Shown: piece by piece, positions 27,655 through 35,566 of the stretch
How positions within the stretch are numbered: position 1 is the stretch's first letter
Layout of the letters: every line of letters starts with the position of its first letter
Origin: Burkholderiales bacterium
GTDB lineage: Bacteria; Pseudomonadota; Gammaproteobacteria; Burkholderiales; Burkholderiaceae_C
Length of the DNA: 35,566 bases
Direction: 5' to 3'
Assembly (NCBI GenBank): GCA_025352345.1
Contig: JANXTP010000084.1
Location: 1-35,566 of the forward strand
Program-made: the position numbers and the translations under genes
Notes under the pieces: model-generated
Database searches by the model: none
What the model was told of the DNA's origin: nothing
What the model saw: the letters and a program-made list of their open reading frames with translations, nothing else

Positions 27655-27969
27655 TCAATGCAGCTGATCAGGTCGGCGTGGTTTGCGAAACGACTTCGGT
27701 GTGTAGACGTTGCCGGTCCATTCACCTTCATCGTCTGCTGTCTTGCCGCCACGCGCGCGTCGGATGACGGCTTCGGCCTCGCTGCGGGCCAGGCGCCGCG
27801 ATGTGCGCCAGTGCCACAGCAGCAATGCGCCACGGCGCAGCGCCCAGCCCCACCGACGCACGGCCCGATCGAAGCGCTGCTGGCGCGCTGCGCCCAGGCA
27901 CAGCCGCACCCCTAGCACCGCGCAGACGACGAGGGTGAGGGCGGCAAGCAGCGTTTCGGCGAGGCTCAT
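27655..27969 (-). CDS. Small membrane-anchored protein of unknown function
   Basis: 104 aa. An N-terminal transmembrane helix (AETLLAALTLVVCAVLGVRL) is followed by a very basic, Trp/Arg-rich cytoplasmic part (RRWGWALRRGALLLWHWR) and a C-terminal WTGNVYTPKSFRKPRRPDQ. The NVY-PKSFR-PRK tail recalls a conserved hypothetical family common in Burkholderiales. It lies between the HD-GYP and GGDEF genes on the same strand, so a link to cyclic di-GMP signalling is possible but unsupported by motif. Confidence 0.65.
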   Translation of the reverse strand: MSLAETLLAALTLVVCAVLGVRLCLGAARQQRFDRAVRRWGWALRRGALLLWHWRTSRRLARSEAEAVIRRARGGKTADDEGEWTGNVYTPKSFRKPRRPDQLH

Positions 27970-28047
27970 GGGCCTTTATTTTGCGCGCGCCACGCGGGTC
28001 GAGTCACGCAGGAGGCCGGTAGGGCGCCCCCCGTGTCCGAGGTCCGC

Positions 28048-29316
28048 TCAGGCGTTGATCATCAGCCGCTGGCAGATGCGGTCCAGGCGCTGCGTGTCCT
28101 GGTCGTTCAGCAAGCCAGCGCGCAGCCGCACCGCGCGCTCGATGCGTCGCAGCCGGAAGCGCAGCTCGCCTTCGACCGCCTCGACCTCGGCCGCGTTGGG
28201 CGAGGCCACCGGATCGGCGTGCCACAAGCCGGTGGTGGTCAGGCCACGCCGCAGGCGGTTCAGCAGGTGCTCGGTCAAGGCCAGCGCCCCCTTCAGATCC
28301 TCGGACATCGCCTCGTGCAGCAGCGCTGCGGCGGCGTCGCTGGCGTCGTCCATCACGTGGGAGAGCTTCGTCAGGCGGGTCTTCAATTCATCGGCACGGC
28401 AATGCGCCACCGTGGGCGGCTGCTCGCGCGCCACCTGGGCAATCAGGCCAACGCAGCGCAGATCGAACTCACCGGGCACCACACGCAGCGCGATGCTGGC
28501 GCGTGACAGCGGCGCCTGCTCGTCGCCCAGCGCGGCCAGCGTCGATTCGGTGACGGCGAGCAGCCGGCCGAGTGGCGACACCTGGTCACCCTGCAGGCAG
28601 TGCGGGAAGCCCGAGCCGTCCATGCGCTCGTGGTGCTCGGCGATCGCACGGGCGATGTCCGCCGGGTAGTCGGTCAATTGCGTGATCAGCAGGCTGCCGA
28701 CGTGCGGGTGCACGACGAGATGCTGGTAGCTCAGGATGTCGAGCGTGCGCTCGGCATCCGCTTCGCCGAACTCCGGGCCGATGTACATCTCACCCAGGTC
28801 GTGCAGCAGGCCGCACAGCATGGCCGCGCGCAGATCTGCCACGGCACCACCCTGTGTCAGCATCAGCGCACCGTTCAAGGCCATGGCGTGGACCGCATGC
28901 TGGAAGCGGGCCGGGCTGCTGGCACGGGAGGCACTCAGCAGCAGCTGAGCGACCGAGTGAATCGGCAGCATGGCCGCTTCCCGCAGCAGCACGTCGGCAT
29001 GCGGGTGCAGCAGCGCGGCCAAGGGGATCGGCTCGTAGAGCAGCGCCTGGACCGCATCGGCCAAGGTGCGTGCGGTGACACCATCTTCGGCTTTCAGGCA
29101 GCTTTCCAGCGGCTCCTTCAGCTGACGGTCGAGCAGCTTGCGCCGCAGGGCCTGCGAGACCGGCTGGTCCTGCGCCCAGAGCTTGATGCCGGCGATGTCG
29201 AAGATGTCGCGCGCGGCGATGATTTTTTGCGTCTGGCAGGCGTCGAGGATCGTCGCCAGCGCGTGCGGATTGGCAGAGGAAAAGTCGGTGGCGATGGCCG
29301 CGGCGGGTTGGGTCAT
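28048..29316 (-). CDS. HD-GYP-like phosphodiesterase (variant motif)
   Basis: A 422-aa soluble protein. The HD domain has LHDLGEMYIG (His-Asp 172-173), HPHVG (203-207), and EHHERMDGSGFPHCLQGD (228-245), which aligns with the HHE-DG-GYP-G signature of cyclic di-GMP phosphodiesterases. The Tyr of GYP is Phe, the usual Lys after HDxG is Glu, and the distal metal-ligand Asp falls at a Glu (AVTES). Hydrolysis of cyclic di-GMP is likely but its metal site may differ. The N-terminal 110 residues are not a recognised receiver. The start has GGAG about 9 nt upstream. It is divergent from bioA. Confidence 0.8.
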   Translation of the reverse strand: MTQPAAAIATDFSSANPHALATILDACQTQKIIAARDIFDIAGIKLWAQDQPVSQALRRKLLDRQLKEPLESCLKAEDGVTARTLADAVQALLYEPIPLAALLHPHADVLLREAAMLPIHSVAQLLLSASRASSPARFQHAVHAMALNGALMLTQGGAVADLRAAMLCGLLHDLGEMYIGPEFGEADAERTLDILSYQHLVVHPHVGSLLITQLTDYPADIARAIAEHHERMDGSGFPHCLQGDQVSPLGRLLAVTESTLAALGDEQAPLSRASIALRVVPGEFDLRCVGLIAQVAREQPPTVAHCRADELKTRLTKLSHVMDDASDAAAALLHEAMSEDLKGALALTEHLLNRLRRGLTTTGLWHADPVASPNAAEVEAVEGELRFRLRRIERAVRLRAGLLNDQDTQRLDRICQRLMINA

Positions 29317-29341
29317 GGCAACTCCGGTTTCAAGGTTGTAT

Positions 29342-29359
29342 CGGTTTGTCGTCAAACCG
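29342..29359. promoter_or_regulatory. Candidate operator CGGTTTG-TCGT-CAAACCG
   Basis: A perfect 7-bp inverted repeat with a 4-nt spacer lies 25 bp upstream of the HD-GYP start and about 100 bp upstream of bioA. It does not match the BirA biotin box (TTGTAAACC and its complement at wider spacing). It could regulate either gene. Confidence 0.4.
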
Positions 29360-29462
29360 GCGCCCGACTGTAGGGGTGCATTCCCGCAGGCGCCCGTGAA
29401 CCTCCGCTGCAGCGTGACTCACCCCACGCCGGCAGGCCTTCGATAATGCGGCTCGACCTTGC

Positions 29463-30848
29463 ATGCCTGACCCCATGTCCGCCTCCCATCCTCGTCCACC
29501 TGCCTCGTCCGTCAACGCCGCGTGGCAACAGCGCAGCGTCGCGAGCGTGTGGCACCCCTGCACGCAGATGCAGCGCATGGGCGAGGTGCCGCCGATCGCG
29601 ATCGCGCGGGCGCACGGGCCGTGGCTGGAAGACCACGAAGGCGGCCGCTATTTCGACGCCACCAGCTCGTGGTGGGTCAATCTGTTCGGCCATGCCGACG
29701 CGCGTATCAATACGGCACTGAAAGACCAGCTCGACACGCTGGAGCACGTGATGCTGGCCGGCTGCACCCACGCGCCGGCGGTCGAACTGGCCGAGCGCCT
29801 GTCGGCGCGCACCGGCCATGCACTCGGCCACACCTTCTTCGCGAGCGACGGCGCTTCGGCGGTCGAGATCGCGCTGAAGATGAGCTTCCACAGCTGGAAA
29901 AACCGCGGCCTGGGCGACAAGCGCGAATTCGTTTGCCTGCGCCACGGCTACCACGGCGAAACCATTGGCGCGCTGGCGGTCACCGATGTCGCGGTGTTCC
30001 GCGATGCCTACGACCCGCTGCTGATGCGTGCCCATGTGGTGATGGCGCCCGATGCGCGGCAGGCCGCGGCCGGCGAGTCGGCGGCCGAGGTGGCGCAGCG
30101 CGCGCTGGCCGAGCTGGCGACGCTGTTGGAGTCGCGCGCCGGGCAGATTGCCGCGCTGATCATCGAACCGCTGGTGCAGTGCGCCGCCGGCATGGCCATG
30201 CACGATGCGGCGTACCTGCGCGAGGTGCGTACGCTGTGCGATCGCTATCAGGTGCACCTGATCGCCGACGAGATCGCGGTCGGCTGCGGGCGCACCGGAA
30301 CCTTCTTCGCGTTCGAGCAGGCCGCAGCGAACAACGAGCCCGCGATCTGGCCCGACCTGCTGTGCCTGTCGAAAGGCATCAGCGGCGGCTACCTGCCGCT
30401 GTCGCTGGTGCTGTCCACCGGTGCGATCTACGAGGCTTTCCTCGACGACGACACCGCGCGCGGCTTCCTGCATTCGCATTCCTACACCGGCAACCCGCTG
30501 GCCTGCCGCGCCGCGCTGGCGGTGCTGGACCGCTTCGATGACGAGCCGGTGCTGCAGCGCAACCGCGAGACCGGCGCGTTGCTGACCGCGGCCCTTGCCG
30601 CGCGTCTCGATGGCGATGCGCGCATCGAGCACGTGCGCCAGCGCGGCATGATCTGGGCCTTCGATGTGCGTGAAGCGCATGCCGGCGTTCGATTCGCCGA
30701 GCGCTTCCACTTGGCCGGCCGCACGCAGGGCCTGCTGATCCGCCCGATCGGCCGCACGGTCTACCTGATGCCGCCGTATCTGCTGAACGACGAGCATGTC
30801 GCGTACCTCGCCGAGCGCGTGGTGGCGACGTTGAATTCGGTGCTGTGA
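29463..30848 (+). CDS. bioA: Adenosylmethionine-8-amino-7-oxononanoate aminotransferase
   Basis: A 461-aa PLP enzyme that transfers the amino group of S-adenosylmethionine to KAPA to make DAPA in biotin synthesis. Family motifs are visible: WHPCTQMQ near the start, [72 protein letters not shown] (PLP-binding Asp) and [18 protein letters not shown] (PLP lysine). A second ATG four codons in (29475) is possible. It heads bioA-bioF-bioD; bioF begins 25 bp after its stop. Confidence 0.95.
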   Translation: MPDPMSASHPRPPASSVNAAWQQRSVASVWHPCTQMQRMGEVPPIAIARAHGPWLEDHEGGRYFDATSSWWVNLFGHADARINTALKDQLDTLEHVMLAGCTHAPAVELAERLSARTGHALGHTFFASDGASAVEIALKMSFHSWKNRGLGDKREFVCLRHGYHGETIGALAVTDVAVFRDAYDPLLMRAHVVMAPDARQAAAGESAAEVAQRALAELATLLESRAGQIAALIIEPLVQCAAGMAMHDAAYLREVRTLCDRYQVHLIADEIAVGCGRTGTFFAFEQAAANNEPAIWPDLLCLSKGISGGYLPLSLVLSTGAIYEAFLDDDTARGFLHSHSYTGNPLACRAALAVLDRFDDEPVLQRNRETGALLTAALAARLDGDARIEHVRQRGMIWAFDVREAHAGVRFAERFHLAGRTQGLLIRPIGRTVYLMPPYLLNDEHVAYLAERVVATLNSVL

Positions 30849-30873
30849 GCGCCTGCTGCTGATCCACCCCGCG

Positions 30874-32091
30874 ATGCTGAAGCACCTCGAACAGCAGCTG
30901 GCCGAGCGCGAGGCGCAATCACTGCGCCGTCATCGTCGTGTTGCCGAGACTGCCTGTGCGCCGCTGCAGAGCGTCACCGCACACGATGGTGCGCCACGCG
31001 AACTGCTGACGTTCTGCAGCAACGACTACCTGGGCCTGGCCAACCACCCGCTGCTGATCGAGGCGCTGGCCGAGGGCGCGCGGCTGTACGGCGCCGGCAG
31101 TGGCGCCTCGCACTTGATCAGCGGCCACTCGCGCGCGCACGCACTGCTGGAAGATGAGCTGGCCGAGATGCTGTCACCGCACGGGCCCGAGCTGCGCGCG
31201 CTGACGTTCTGCACCGGCTACATGGCCAACCTGGCGCTGCTGACCGCGCTGGGCGATGCGCAGACGACGATCTACAGCGACCTGTTGAACCACGCCTCGC
31301 TGATCGACGGCGCGCGGCTGGCCAAGGCGGCCGTCTACACCTATCCGCACAACGACCTCGCCGGCCTCGAACGCCGGATCGCTGCCTGCAGCACGCCGCG
31401 CAAGCTGATCGTCACTGACGGGGTGTTCAGCATGGACGGCGACCTGGCGCACCTGCCCCAGCTTCTGGCGCTGGCCGAGCGGCACGATGCTTACGTCGTG
31501 GTGGACGATGCGCACGGCTTCGGCGTGCTTGGCGTGCAGGGGCGCGGCGTGCTGTCGCATTTCGGCCTGTGCAGCGAGCGCCTGATCTGCATGGGCACGC
31601 TGGGCAAGGCGGCGGGCGTGGCCGGGGCGTTCGTCGCGGCGCACCGCACCGTCATCGACTGGCTGGTGCAGAGCGCGCGGGCCTACATCTACACCACCGC
31701 GTCGCCGCCGGCGGTGGTGCATGCGGTGCGCGCCAGCCTGCGGCTGATCCGCGGCGACGAGGGCGAGCAGCGGCGGCGCCATCTGGTGGAACTCGTTACC
31801 GCTTTCCGGCGCGGTGTGCCCGAGGTGTTGGGCGAGCTGCTGAGTGCGCGCGGCTGGCAGCTGGCGGCGTCGCAGACCGCGATCCAGCCGCTGGTCGTCG
31901 GCAGCAGCGAAGACGCGCTGGCCATGTCTGCCGCGTTGGAGTCGCAGGGTCTGTGGGTGCCGGCGATCCGGCCGCCGACCGTGCCGTCGGGCAGCGCGCG
32001 GCTGCGCATCACGCTGAGCGCAGCGCATGGCCCGGGTGATGTCGAGCGGCTGCTGTCGGCGCTGAAGTCGGCAGGAAAGGACATGGGATGA
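30874..32091 (+). CDS. bioF: 8-amino-7-oxononanoate synthase
   Basis: A 405-aa PLP enzyme condensing pimeloyl-ACP/CoA with alanine to KAPA. It has [56 protein letters not shown] (PLP-binding Asp/His) and [16 protein letters not shown] (PLP lysine). Length is slightly over the 384-aa norm because of the N-terminal leader. Its TGA overlaps the bioD ATG as ATGA, indicating translational coupling. Confidence 0.95.
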   Translation: MLKHLEQQLAEREAQSLRRHRRVAETACAPLQSVTAHDGAPRELLTFCSNDYLGLANHPLLIEALAEGARLYGAGSGASHLISGHSRAHALLEDELAEMLSPHGPELRALTFCTGYMANLALLTALGDAQTTIYSDLLNHASLIDGARLAKAAVYTYPHNDLAGLERRIAACSTPRKLIVTDGVFSMDGDLAHLPQLLALAERHDAYVVVDDAHGFGVLGVQGRGVLSHFGLCSERLICMGTLGKAAGVAGAFVAAHRTVIDWLVQSARAYIYTTASPPAVVHAVRASLRLIRGDEGEQRRRHLVELVTAFRRGVPEVLGELLSARGWQLAASQTAIQPLVVGSSEDALAMSAALESQGLWVPAIRPPTVPSGSARLRITLSAAHGPGDVERLLSALKSAGKDMG

Positions 32092-32990
32092 CCAAGATGC
32101 TTGGCGCGGGTGAGCCGCCGACCGTGTTGCTCCTGATCGAGGCTGAGGTGCTGTGCGAGCCCGAGGCGCGAACGCAGGAGGCGGTGGACCTCGACCGCCC
32201 CTTGCGCGGCTGCTTCGTCACCGGCACCGACACCGAAGTCGGCAAGACTGTGATCACCGCTGGCCTGCTACACGCACTGGCTCGGCAGGGCCTGCGTGTC
32301 GCCGGCTACAAGCCGGTGGCGGCCGGCGCGGTGTGGCAAGCGGCAGCCAGCGGGCCCGGCGGCCATTGGCACAACGACGATGTCGAGGCTTTGCTTGCGG
32401 CGAGCAACATCGCGCTGACGCACAGCGAGGTCTGCCCCTGCCTGCTGGAAGAAGCCTGTGCGCCGCACCTCGCCGCGCGATTGGAAGGCGGGCGCATCGA
32501 ACCCGCGGTGCTGATCGCCGGCGCCCATCGCCTGATGCGGCGTTGCGATGCGCTGGTGGTCGAAGGGGTGGGCGGCTTCTGCGTGCCCTTGGTCGAAACC
32601 GACGTGCCGAACGCTGACGACGCGGCACAGGACGCCGCAGCCTCCCCGGCCACCGACACCGGCTGGGGTGCCGACGACCTGGCCGTCGCGCTTGATCTTC
32701 CAGTAATCCTGGTCGTCGGCCTGCGGCTCGGATGCATCAACCATGCACTGCTGACCGCCGAAGCGGTCACGGCACGCGGCCTGCGGCTGGCCGGCTGGGT
32801 CGCCAACCGCATCGAGCCCACCATGCCGCACGCCCAGCTCAACATCGACACGCTGAGCCGTGCATTGCAACAGCGACACGACGCGCCGCTGCTCGGCGTG
32901 GTGTCTCACCACGCACCCGCGACGCCGGCCCGGGTGGCGGATGAGTTGCGCAGCGACGCGGTGATCGATGCGCTCGGCTTGCAGGACTGA
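32088..32990 (+). CDS. bioD: Dethiobiotin synthetase, extended
   Basis: A 300-aa enzyme that forms the ureido ring of dethiobiotin from DAPA, CO2 and ATP. The P-loop is [16 protein letters not shown], preceded by about 40 extra residues; KPVAAGAVW and [16 protein letters not shown] are the other signatures. An Ala/Asp-rich insert ([20 protein letters not shown]) interrupts the loop after VPLVETD. Usual BioD is about 225 aa. The ATGA overlap with bioF favours the start given. An internal GTG (32184) lies beside a perfect AGGAGG but only 2 nt from it. No bioB follows in the window; it must be elsewhere. Confidence 0.92.
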   Translation: MTKMLGAGEPPTVLLLIEAEVLCEPEARTQEAVDLDRPLRGCFVTGTDTEVGKTVITAGLLHALARQGLRVAGYKPVAAGAVWQAAASGPGGHWHNDDVEALLAASNIALTHSEVCPCLLEEACAPHLAARLEGGRIEPAVLIAGAHRLMRRCDALVVEGVGGFCVPLVETDVPNADDAAQDAAASPATDTGWGADDLAVALDLPVILVVGLRLGCINHALLTAEAVTARGLRLAGWVANRIEPTMPHAQLNIDTLSRALQQRHDAPLLGVVSHHAPATPARVADELRSDAVIDALGLQD

Positions 32991-33154
32991 ACCGCAAGCA
33001 AATGAATAACGTGCGCCCGCCTCACGCCGCTTCCGGTCCTGGGAGGGCGGTTAACGGGTTGTCGCCACGCACTTCGCGTTTCTGCATGAAGCTCCGTGAC
33101 GGCTGCCGGCTTGCCCGCTCGAGGTAAACGCTCGCCACACGTCAAAATCGGGGG

Positions 33155-34336
33155 ATGAACGATCGTTACCAAGAACAACGTCCCCCCGTGCAAGCCAGTC
33201 CGGAGGAGGAACAGGCCGCGGTTCGGGTGGACCGGGCGCAGACGGAGTTGATGCACGGCCGGGCCATCTGCCTGGTCGATCTTGCAGACGGCCTTCCTGC
33301 GGCTGCCGCGTCGTATCACCTGGTGGCTGCCGTCGAAACGTTGAACGCGGCGCGGCTCGCCTGGTTGTCGTCGTGGGGTGCGCCGCTGCAGCTACTGCTG
33401 ACGGCCGAGCGCGGCTCGGTTCTGGGCCTGTCGTTGTCGGTGCCGCCTGGCGCTGCGGTGTCGGTCTCGCTGCCAGTCGGTCTGCCACTGGGCACGTTGC
33501 TGGAATTGGCCGCGGTGACACCCGCGTCGGGGCCATCGGCGCCAACGGTATCGCTGTCGGTCGCGAAGCCCTCGACGGCGCAGCAACGGGTGCTTGACAG
33601 CGCTCTGACGCTGGCCAAAAACGGCCGCCTGATGCCCGCCTTGCTGGTCGTCGAGCTGCCGGCCGACGCTGCTGCGCGCCTGACCGAGGAGCAGTTGTTG
33701 TCGGTGTCCACTGCGGATGTGCAGCTCGCACCCGCCCGCGGCGAGCGCAGCTTGCGCCGCGTCAGCGATGCACAGGTGGCCATCGAGGCGCACGAGGACT
33801 GCGAGGTGGTGCTGTTTCGCGAGGACGCGGGCGGTGCCGAGCACCTGGCCATCATCGTCGGCCAGCCCGACTTCAGCCAGTCGGTGCTGCTGCGGCTGCA
33901 CTCGGCCTGCCTGACGGGTGATCTGCTCGGCAGCCTGCGCTGCGACTGTGGTGATCAGTTGCGCCGTGCCATCACCCGGCTGGCAGAGCACGGCGGCGTG
34001 CTGCTGTACCTGCAGCAAGAAGGCCGCTCGATCGGTCTGGCGAACAAGCTGCGTGCCTATCGCCTGCAGGATGAGGGCCTCGACACCATCGATGCCGATC
34101 GCTGCCTGGGTTTCATGGCCGACGAGCGCGACTACACGCCGGCGCTGGCGATGCTGAAGTCATTGGGCATCAAGCAAGTGCGGCTGCTGACCAATAACCC
34201 GAAGAAGATCGCCGCGATCGAAGCCGGCGGCATCGAGGTGGTCGAGCGGCTGGCCCTGTACGGCCCGGTCAACCCCTACAACGCGCGCTACATCGAGACC
34301 AAACAGCAGCGGGCCGGGCACCTGAAGGAAGACTGA
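33155..34336 (+). CDS. ribA: GTP cyclohydrolase II with degenerate RibB-like N-domain
   Basis: A 393-aa protein. The C-terminal ~190 residues are a complete RibA: HSACLTGDLLGSLRCDCGDQL (zinc Cys residues and catalytic region), LYLQQEGRSIGLANKLRAY, FMADERDYTPAL and RLLTNNPKKIAAI. It opens GTP to the first riboflavin precursor. The N-terminal ~200 residues keep the length and local pattern of 3,4-dihydroxy-2-butanone-4-phosphate synthase (HGRAICLVDLADG...), but the acidic DDEDRENEGD motif is lost and no GHT motif is seen, so that half is likely inactive. A GGGGG ribosome site lies just before ATG. The 164 bp upstream (32991-33154) show no FMN riboswitch that I recognise. The gene is convergent with exbD, with 7 bp between stops. 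Confidence 0.92.
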   Translation: MNDRYQEQRPPVQASPEEEQAAVRVDRAQTELMHGRAICLVDLADGLPAAAASYHLVAAVETLNAARLAWLSSWGAPLQLLLTAERGSVLGLSLSVPPGAAVSVSLPVGLPLGTLLELAAVTPASGPSAPTVSLSVAKPSTAQQRVLDSALTLAKNGRLMPALLVVELPADAAARLTEEQLLSVSTADVQLAPARGERSLRRVSDAQVAIEAHEDCEVVLFREDAGGAEHLAIIVGQPDFSQSVLLRLHSACLTGDLLGSLRCDCGDQLRRAITRLAEHGGVLLYLQQEGRSIGLANKLRAYRLQDEGLDTIDADRCLGFMADERDYTPALAMLKSLGIKQVRLLTNNPKKIAAIEAGGIEVVERLALYGPVNPYNARYIETKQQRAGHLKED

Positions 34337-34343
34337 TCCGGCC

Positions 34344-34772
<429 letters not shown>

Positions 34773-34774
34773 CG

Positions 34775-35449
34775 TCAGTCTCGCCGGGCAGGTGTCGCGT
34801 TGATGTCGGTGTCGGTCTGCATCTCGCGCAGATCGTGCGCAAAGCCTTCGAGCTCGGCTTCGCAGGCACCGACCATCTTGCCGAAGATGTTGAAGGCCAG
34901 CACCGCCGGAATCGCGACTGCCAGGCCCGCCGCCGTCATCACCAGCGCTTCGCCGACCGGGCCGGACACGCGCTCAATGGTGATCGTGCCTGCGGACGCG
35001 ATGCTGACCAGTGCGTGATAGATGCCCCACACCGTGCCGAACAGGCCGATGAACGGTGCCGTGCTGCCGATCGATGCCAGCACCACCTGACCGAACTGCA
35101 GCTGCCGCAGCACCGCATGCAAGGCGTCGCGCAGGCGGCGCGTCAGTTGCGAGACGCGCTGGCCGTGGGCTTCGAGCGTGCGCGCATTCGGTTGGGCGGT
35201 GGCGGCCGACAGCAAGGGCGTCAGCACCTGCTCGCGGTCGAAGGCGGCGAGCTGCGTTCGGGCGGCTTGCAGATCGGCGGCGGCCCAGAACGCCGGCACT
35301 GCCCGGGCGATGTCGCTGCGCACGCGGCGCAGCAGCCAGCCCTTCCAGAAGATCAGCACCCAGGCGCTGATCGACATCAGCAGCAGCAGCGCCGCGACGC
35401 TGCGCGTCACCGCGTCGCCCTGGCCCCAGAAGGTGGCGAGCCCGCCCAT
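34775..35449 (-). CDS. exbB: ExbB/TolQ/MotA family proton-channel protein
   Basis: A 224-aa protein with three membrane segments: SVAALLLLMSISAWVLIFWKG near the start, VLASIGSTAPFIGLFGTVWGIYHAL, and EALVMTAAGLAVAIPAVLAFNIF. The APFIGLFGTVWGI and GLAVAIPAVLAYN-type signatures are diagnostic. It forms the proton channel with ExbD. It follows dapB by 2 nt. The true start ATG lies at 35449; the frame is open further upstream only because the dapB frame reads into it. Confidence 0.93.
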   Translation of the reverse strand: MGGLATFWGQGDAVTRSVAALLLLMSISAWVLIFWKGWLLRRVRSDIARAVPAFWAAADLQAARTQLAAFDREQVLTPLLSAATAQPNARTLEAHGQRVSQLTRRLRDALHAVLRQLQFGQVVLASIGSTAPFIGLFGTVWGIYHALVSIASAGTITIERVSGPVGEALVMTAAGLAVAIPAVLAFNIFGKMVGACEAELEGFAHDLREMQTDTDINATPARRD

Positions 35450-35451
35450 GT

Positions 35452-35566
35452 TCAGCGGATGCCGAGCACGTCGTCCATGCCGAACAGACCGCGGTTGGCC
35501 GGCGAGGAAGCGCGCGGCGCGCAGGCTGCCCTGTGCGTAGCCGGCGCGGCTGCTCGCGCGGTGCGT
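35452..35566 (-). pseudogene. dapB: dapB 3' end, apparently frameshifted (partial)
   Basis: The minus strand encodes the C-terminus of 4-hydroxy-tetrahydrodipicolinate reductase (lysine and diaminopimelate synthesis), but in two frames. From the right edge one frame reads HRASSRAGYAQGSLRAARFLAG, the conserved DapB helix. The usual ending RGLFGMDDVLGIR followed by TGA is in the next frame. The switch falls near 35490-35497. Without correction the first frame runs on into exbB with no stop. One extra base, or two missing, would restore a normal end. It may be a sequencing error or a real C-terminal change; the gene is otherwise off the window. Confidence 0.7.

Noticed and set aside
29352-30797. 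481-aa minus-strand ORF opposite bioA
   Set aside because: Shadow of bioA, whose PLP motifs are intact on the plus strand.
32991-33154. FMN riboswitch before ribA
   Set aside because: The gap is short and I see none of the conserved RFN-element blocks such as the AGGGTGAAATTCCC-like segment.

Overview
The window is GC-rich and densely coded. No gene-free stretch exceeds about 200 bp. There are no RNA genes, insertion sequences or CRISPR arrays that I can see. The gene content points to a betaproteobacterium of order Burkholderiales, probably the Rubrivivax/Leptothrix/Methylibium branch. The supporting features are a pgk-pyk-fba-purC run, a fused pabB-pabC, dapB followed by exbB-exbD, a bioA-bioF-bioD operon, a PEP-CTERM sorting-signal relic, and formaldehyde-activating enzyme (Fae). 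Fae suggests tetrahydromethanopterin-linked formaldehyde oxidation. The genus is inference.

Layout. (1) 1-2036: a minus-strand unit with a urea-type ABC solute-binding protein and a NikR-like regulator, perhaps leading into a permease at the left edge, and a small divergent unknown gene. (2) 2055-4877: two GGDEF proteins, one normal and one with a degenerate active site, plus a secreted unknown and a 93-aa unknown. (3) 5040-7040: a DUF2946 protein, a Cys-rich outer-membrane beta-barrel and a convergent TlpA-like thioredoxin. (4) 15011 down to 6528, minus strand: pgk, pyk, fba, purC, a helical-repeat unknown, pabBC and tlpA. From purC onward the genes overlap or abut. (5) 15074-16666: AzlCD amino-acid exporter and a small lipoprotein. 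(6) 16850-18727: folB, fae and a divergent hydroxypyruvate-isomerase-family gene. (7) 18848-25139, plus strand: DsbD/ScsB-like reductase, ChaN-like protein, FMN reductase and a large hybrid histidine kinase. (8) 25152-29316, minus strand: MOSC protein, a CACHE-like/GGDEF cyclase, a small membrane protein and an HD-GYP-like phosphodiesterase. A PEP-CTERM relic sits between the first two. (9) 29463-34336, plus strand: bioA, bioF, bioD and ribA. (10) 34344-35566, minus strand: exbD, exbB and the 3' end of dapB, which appears frameshifted.

Functional themes. Cofactor synthesis is prominent: biotin, riboflavin, p-aminobenzoate and dihydroneopterin. Four proteins make, break or may sense cyclic di-GMP. 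Periplasmic thiol redox is represented by TlpA and DsbD. I found no obvious multi-gene undescribed system. The strongest oddities are an orphan PEP-CTERM signal not in the ORF track, a NikR-like regulator missing two of four nickel ligands, a GTP cyclohydrolase II carrying a dead RibB domain, a GGDQF protein with an intact I-site, and the frameshifted dapB end.
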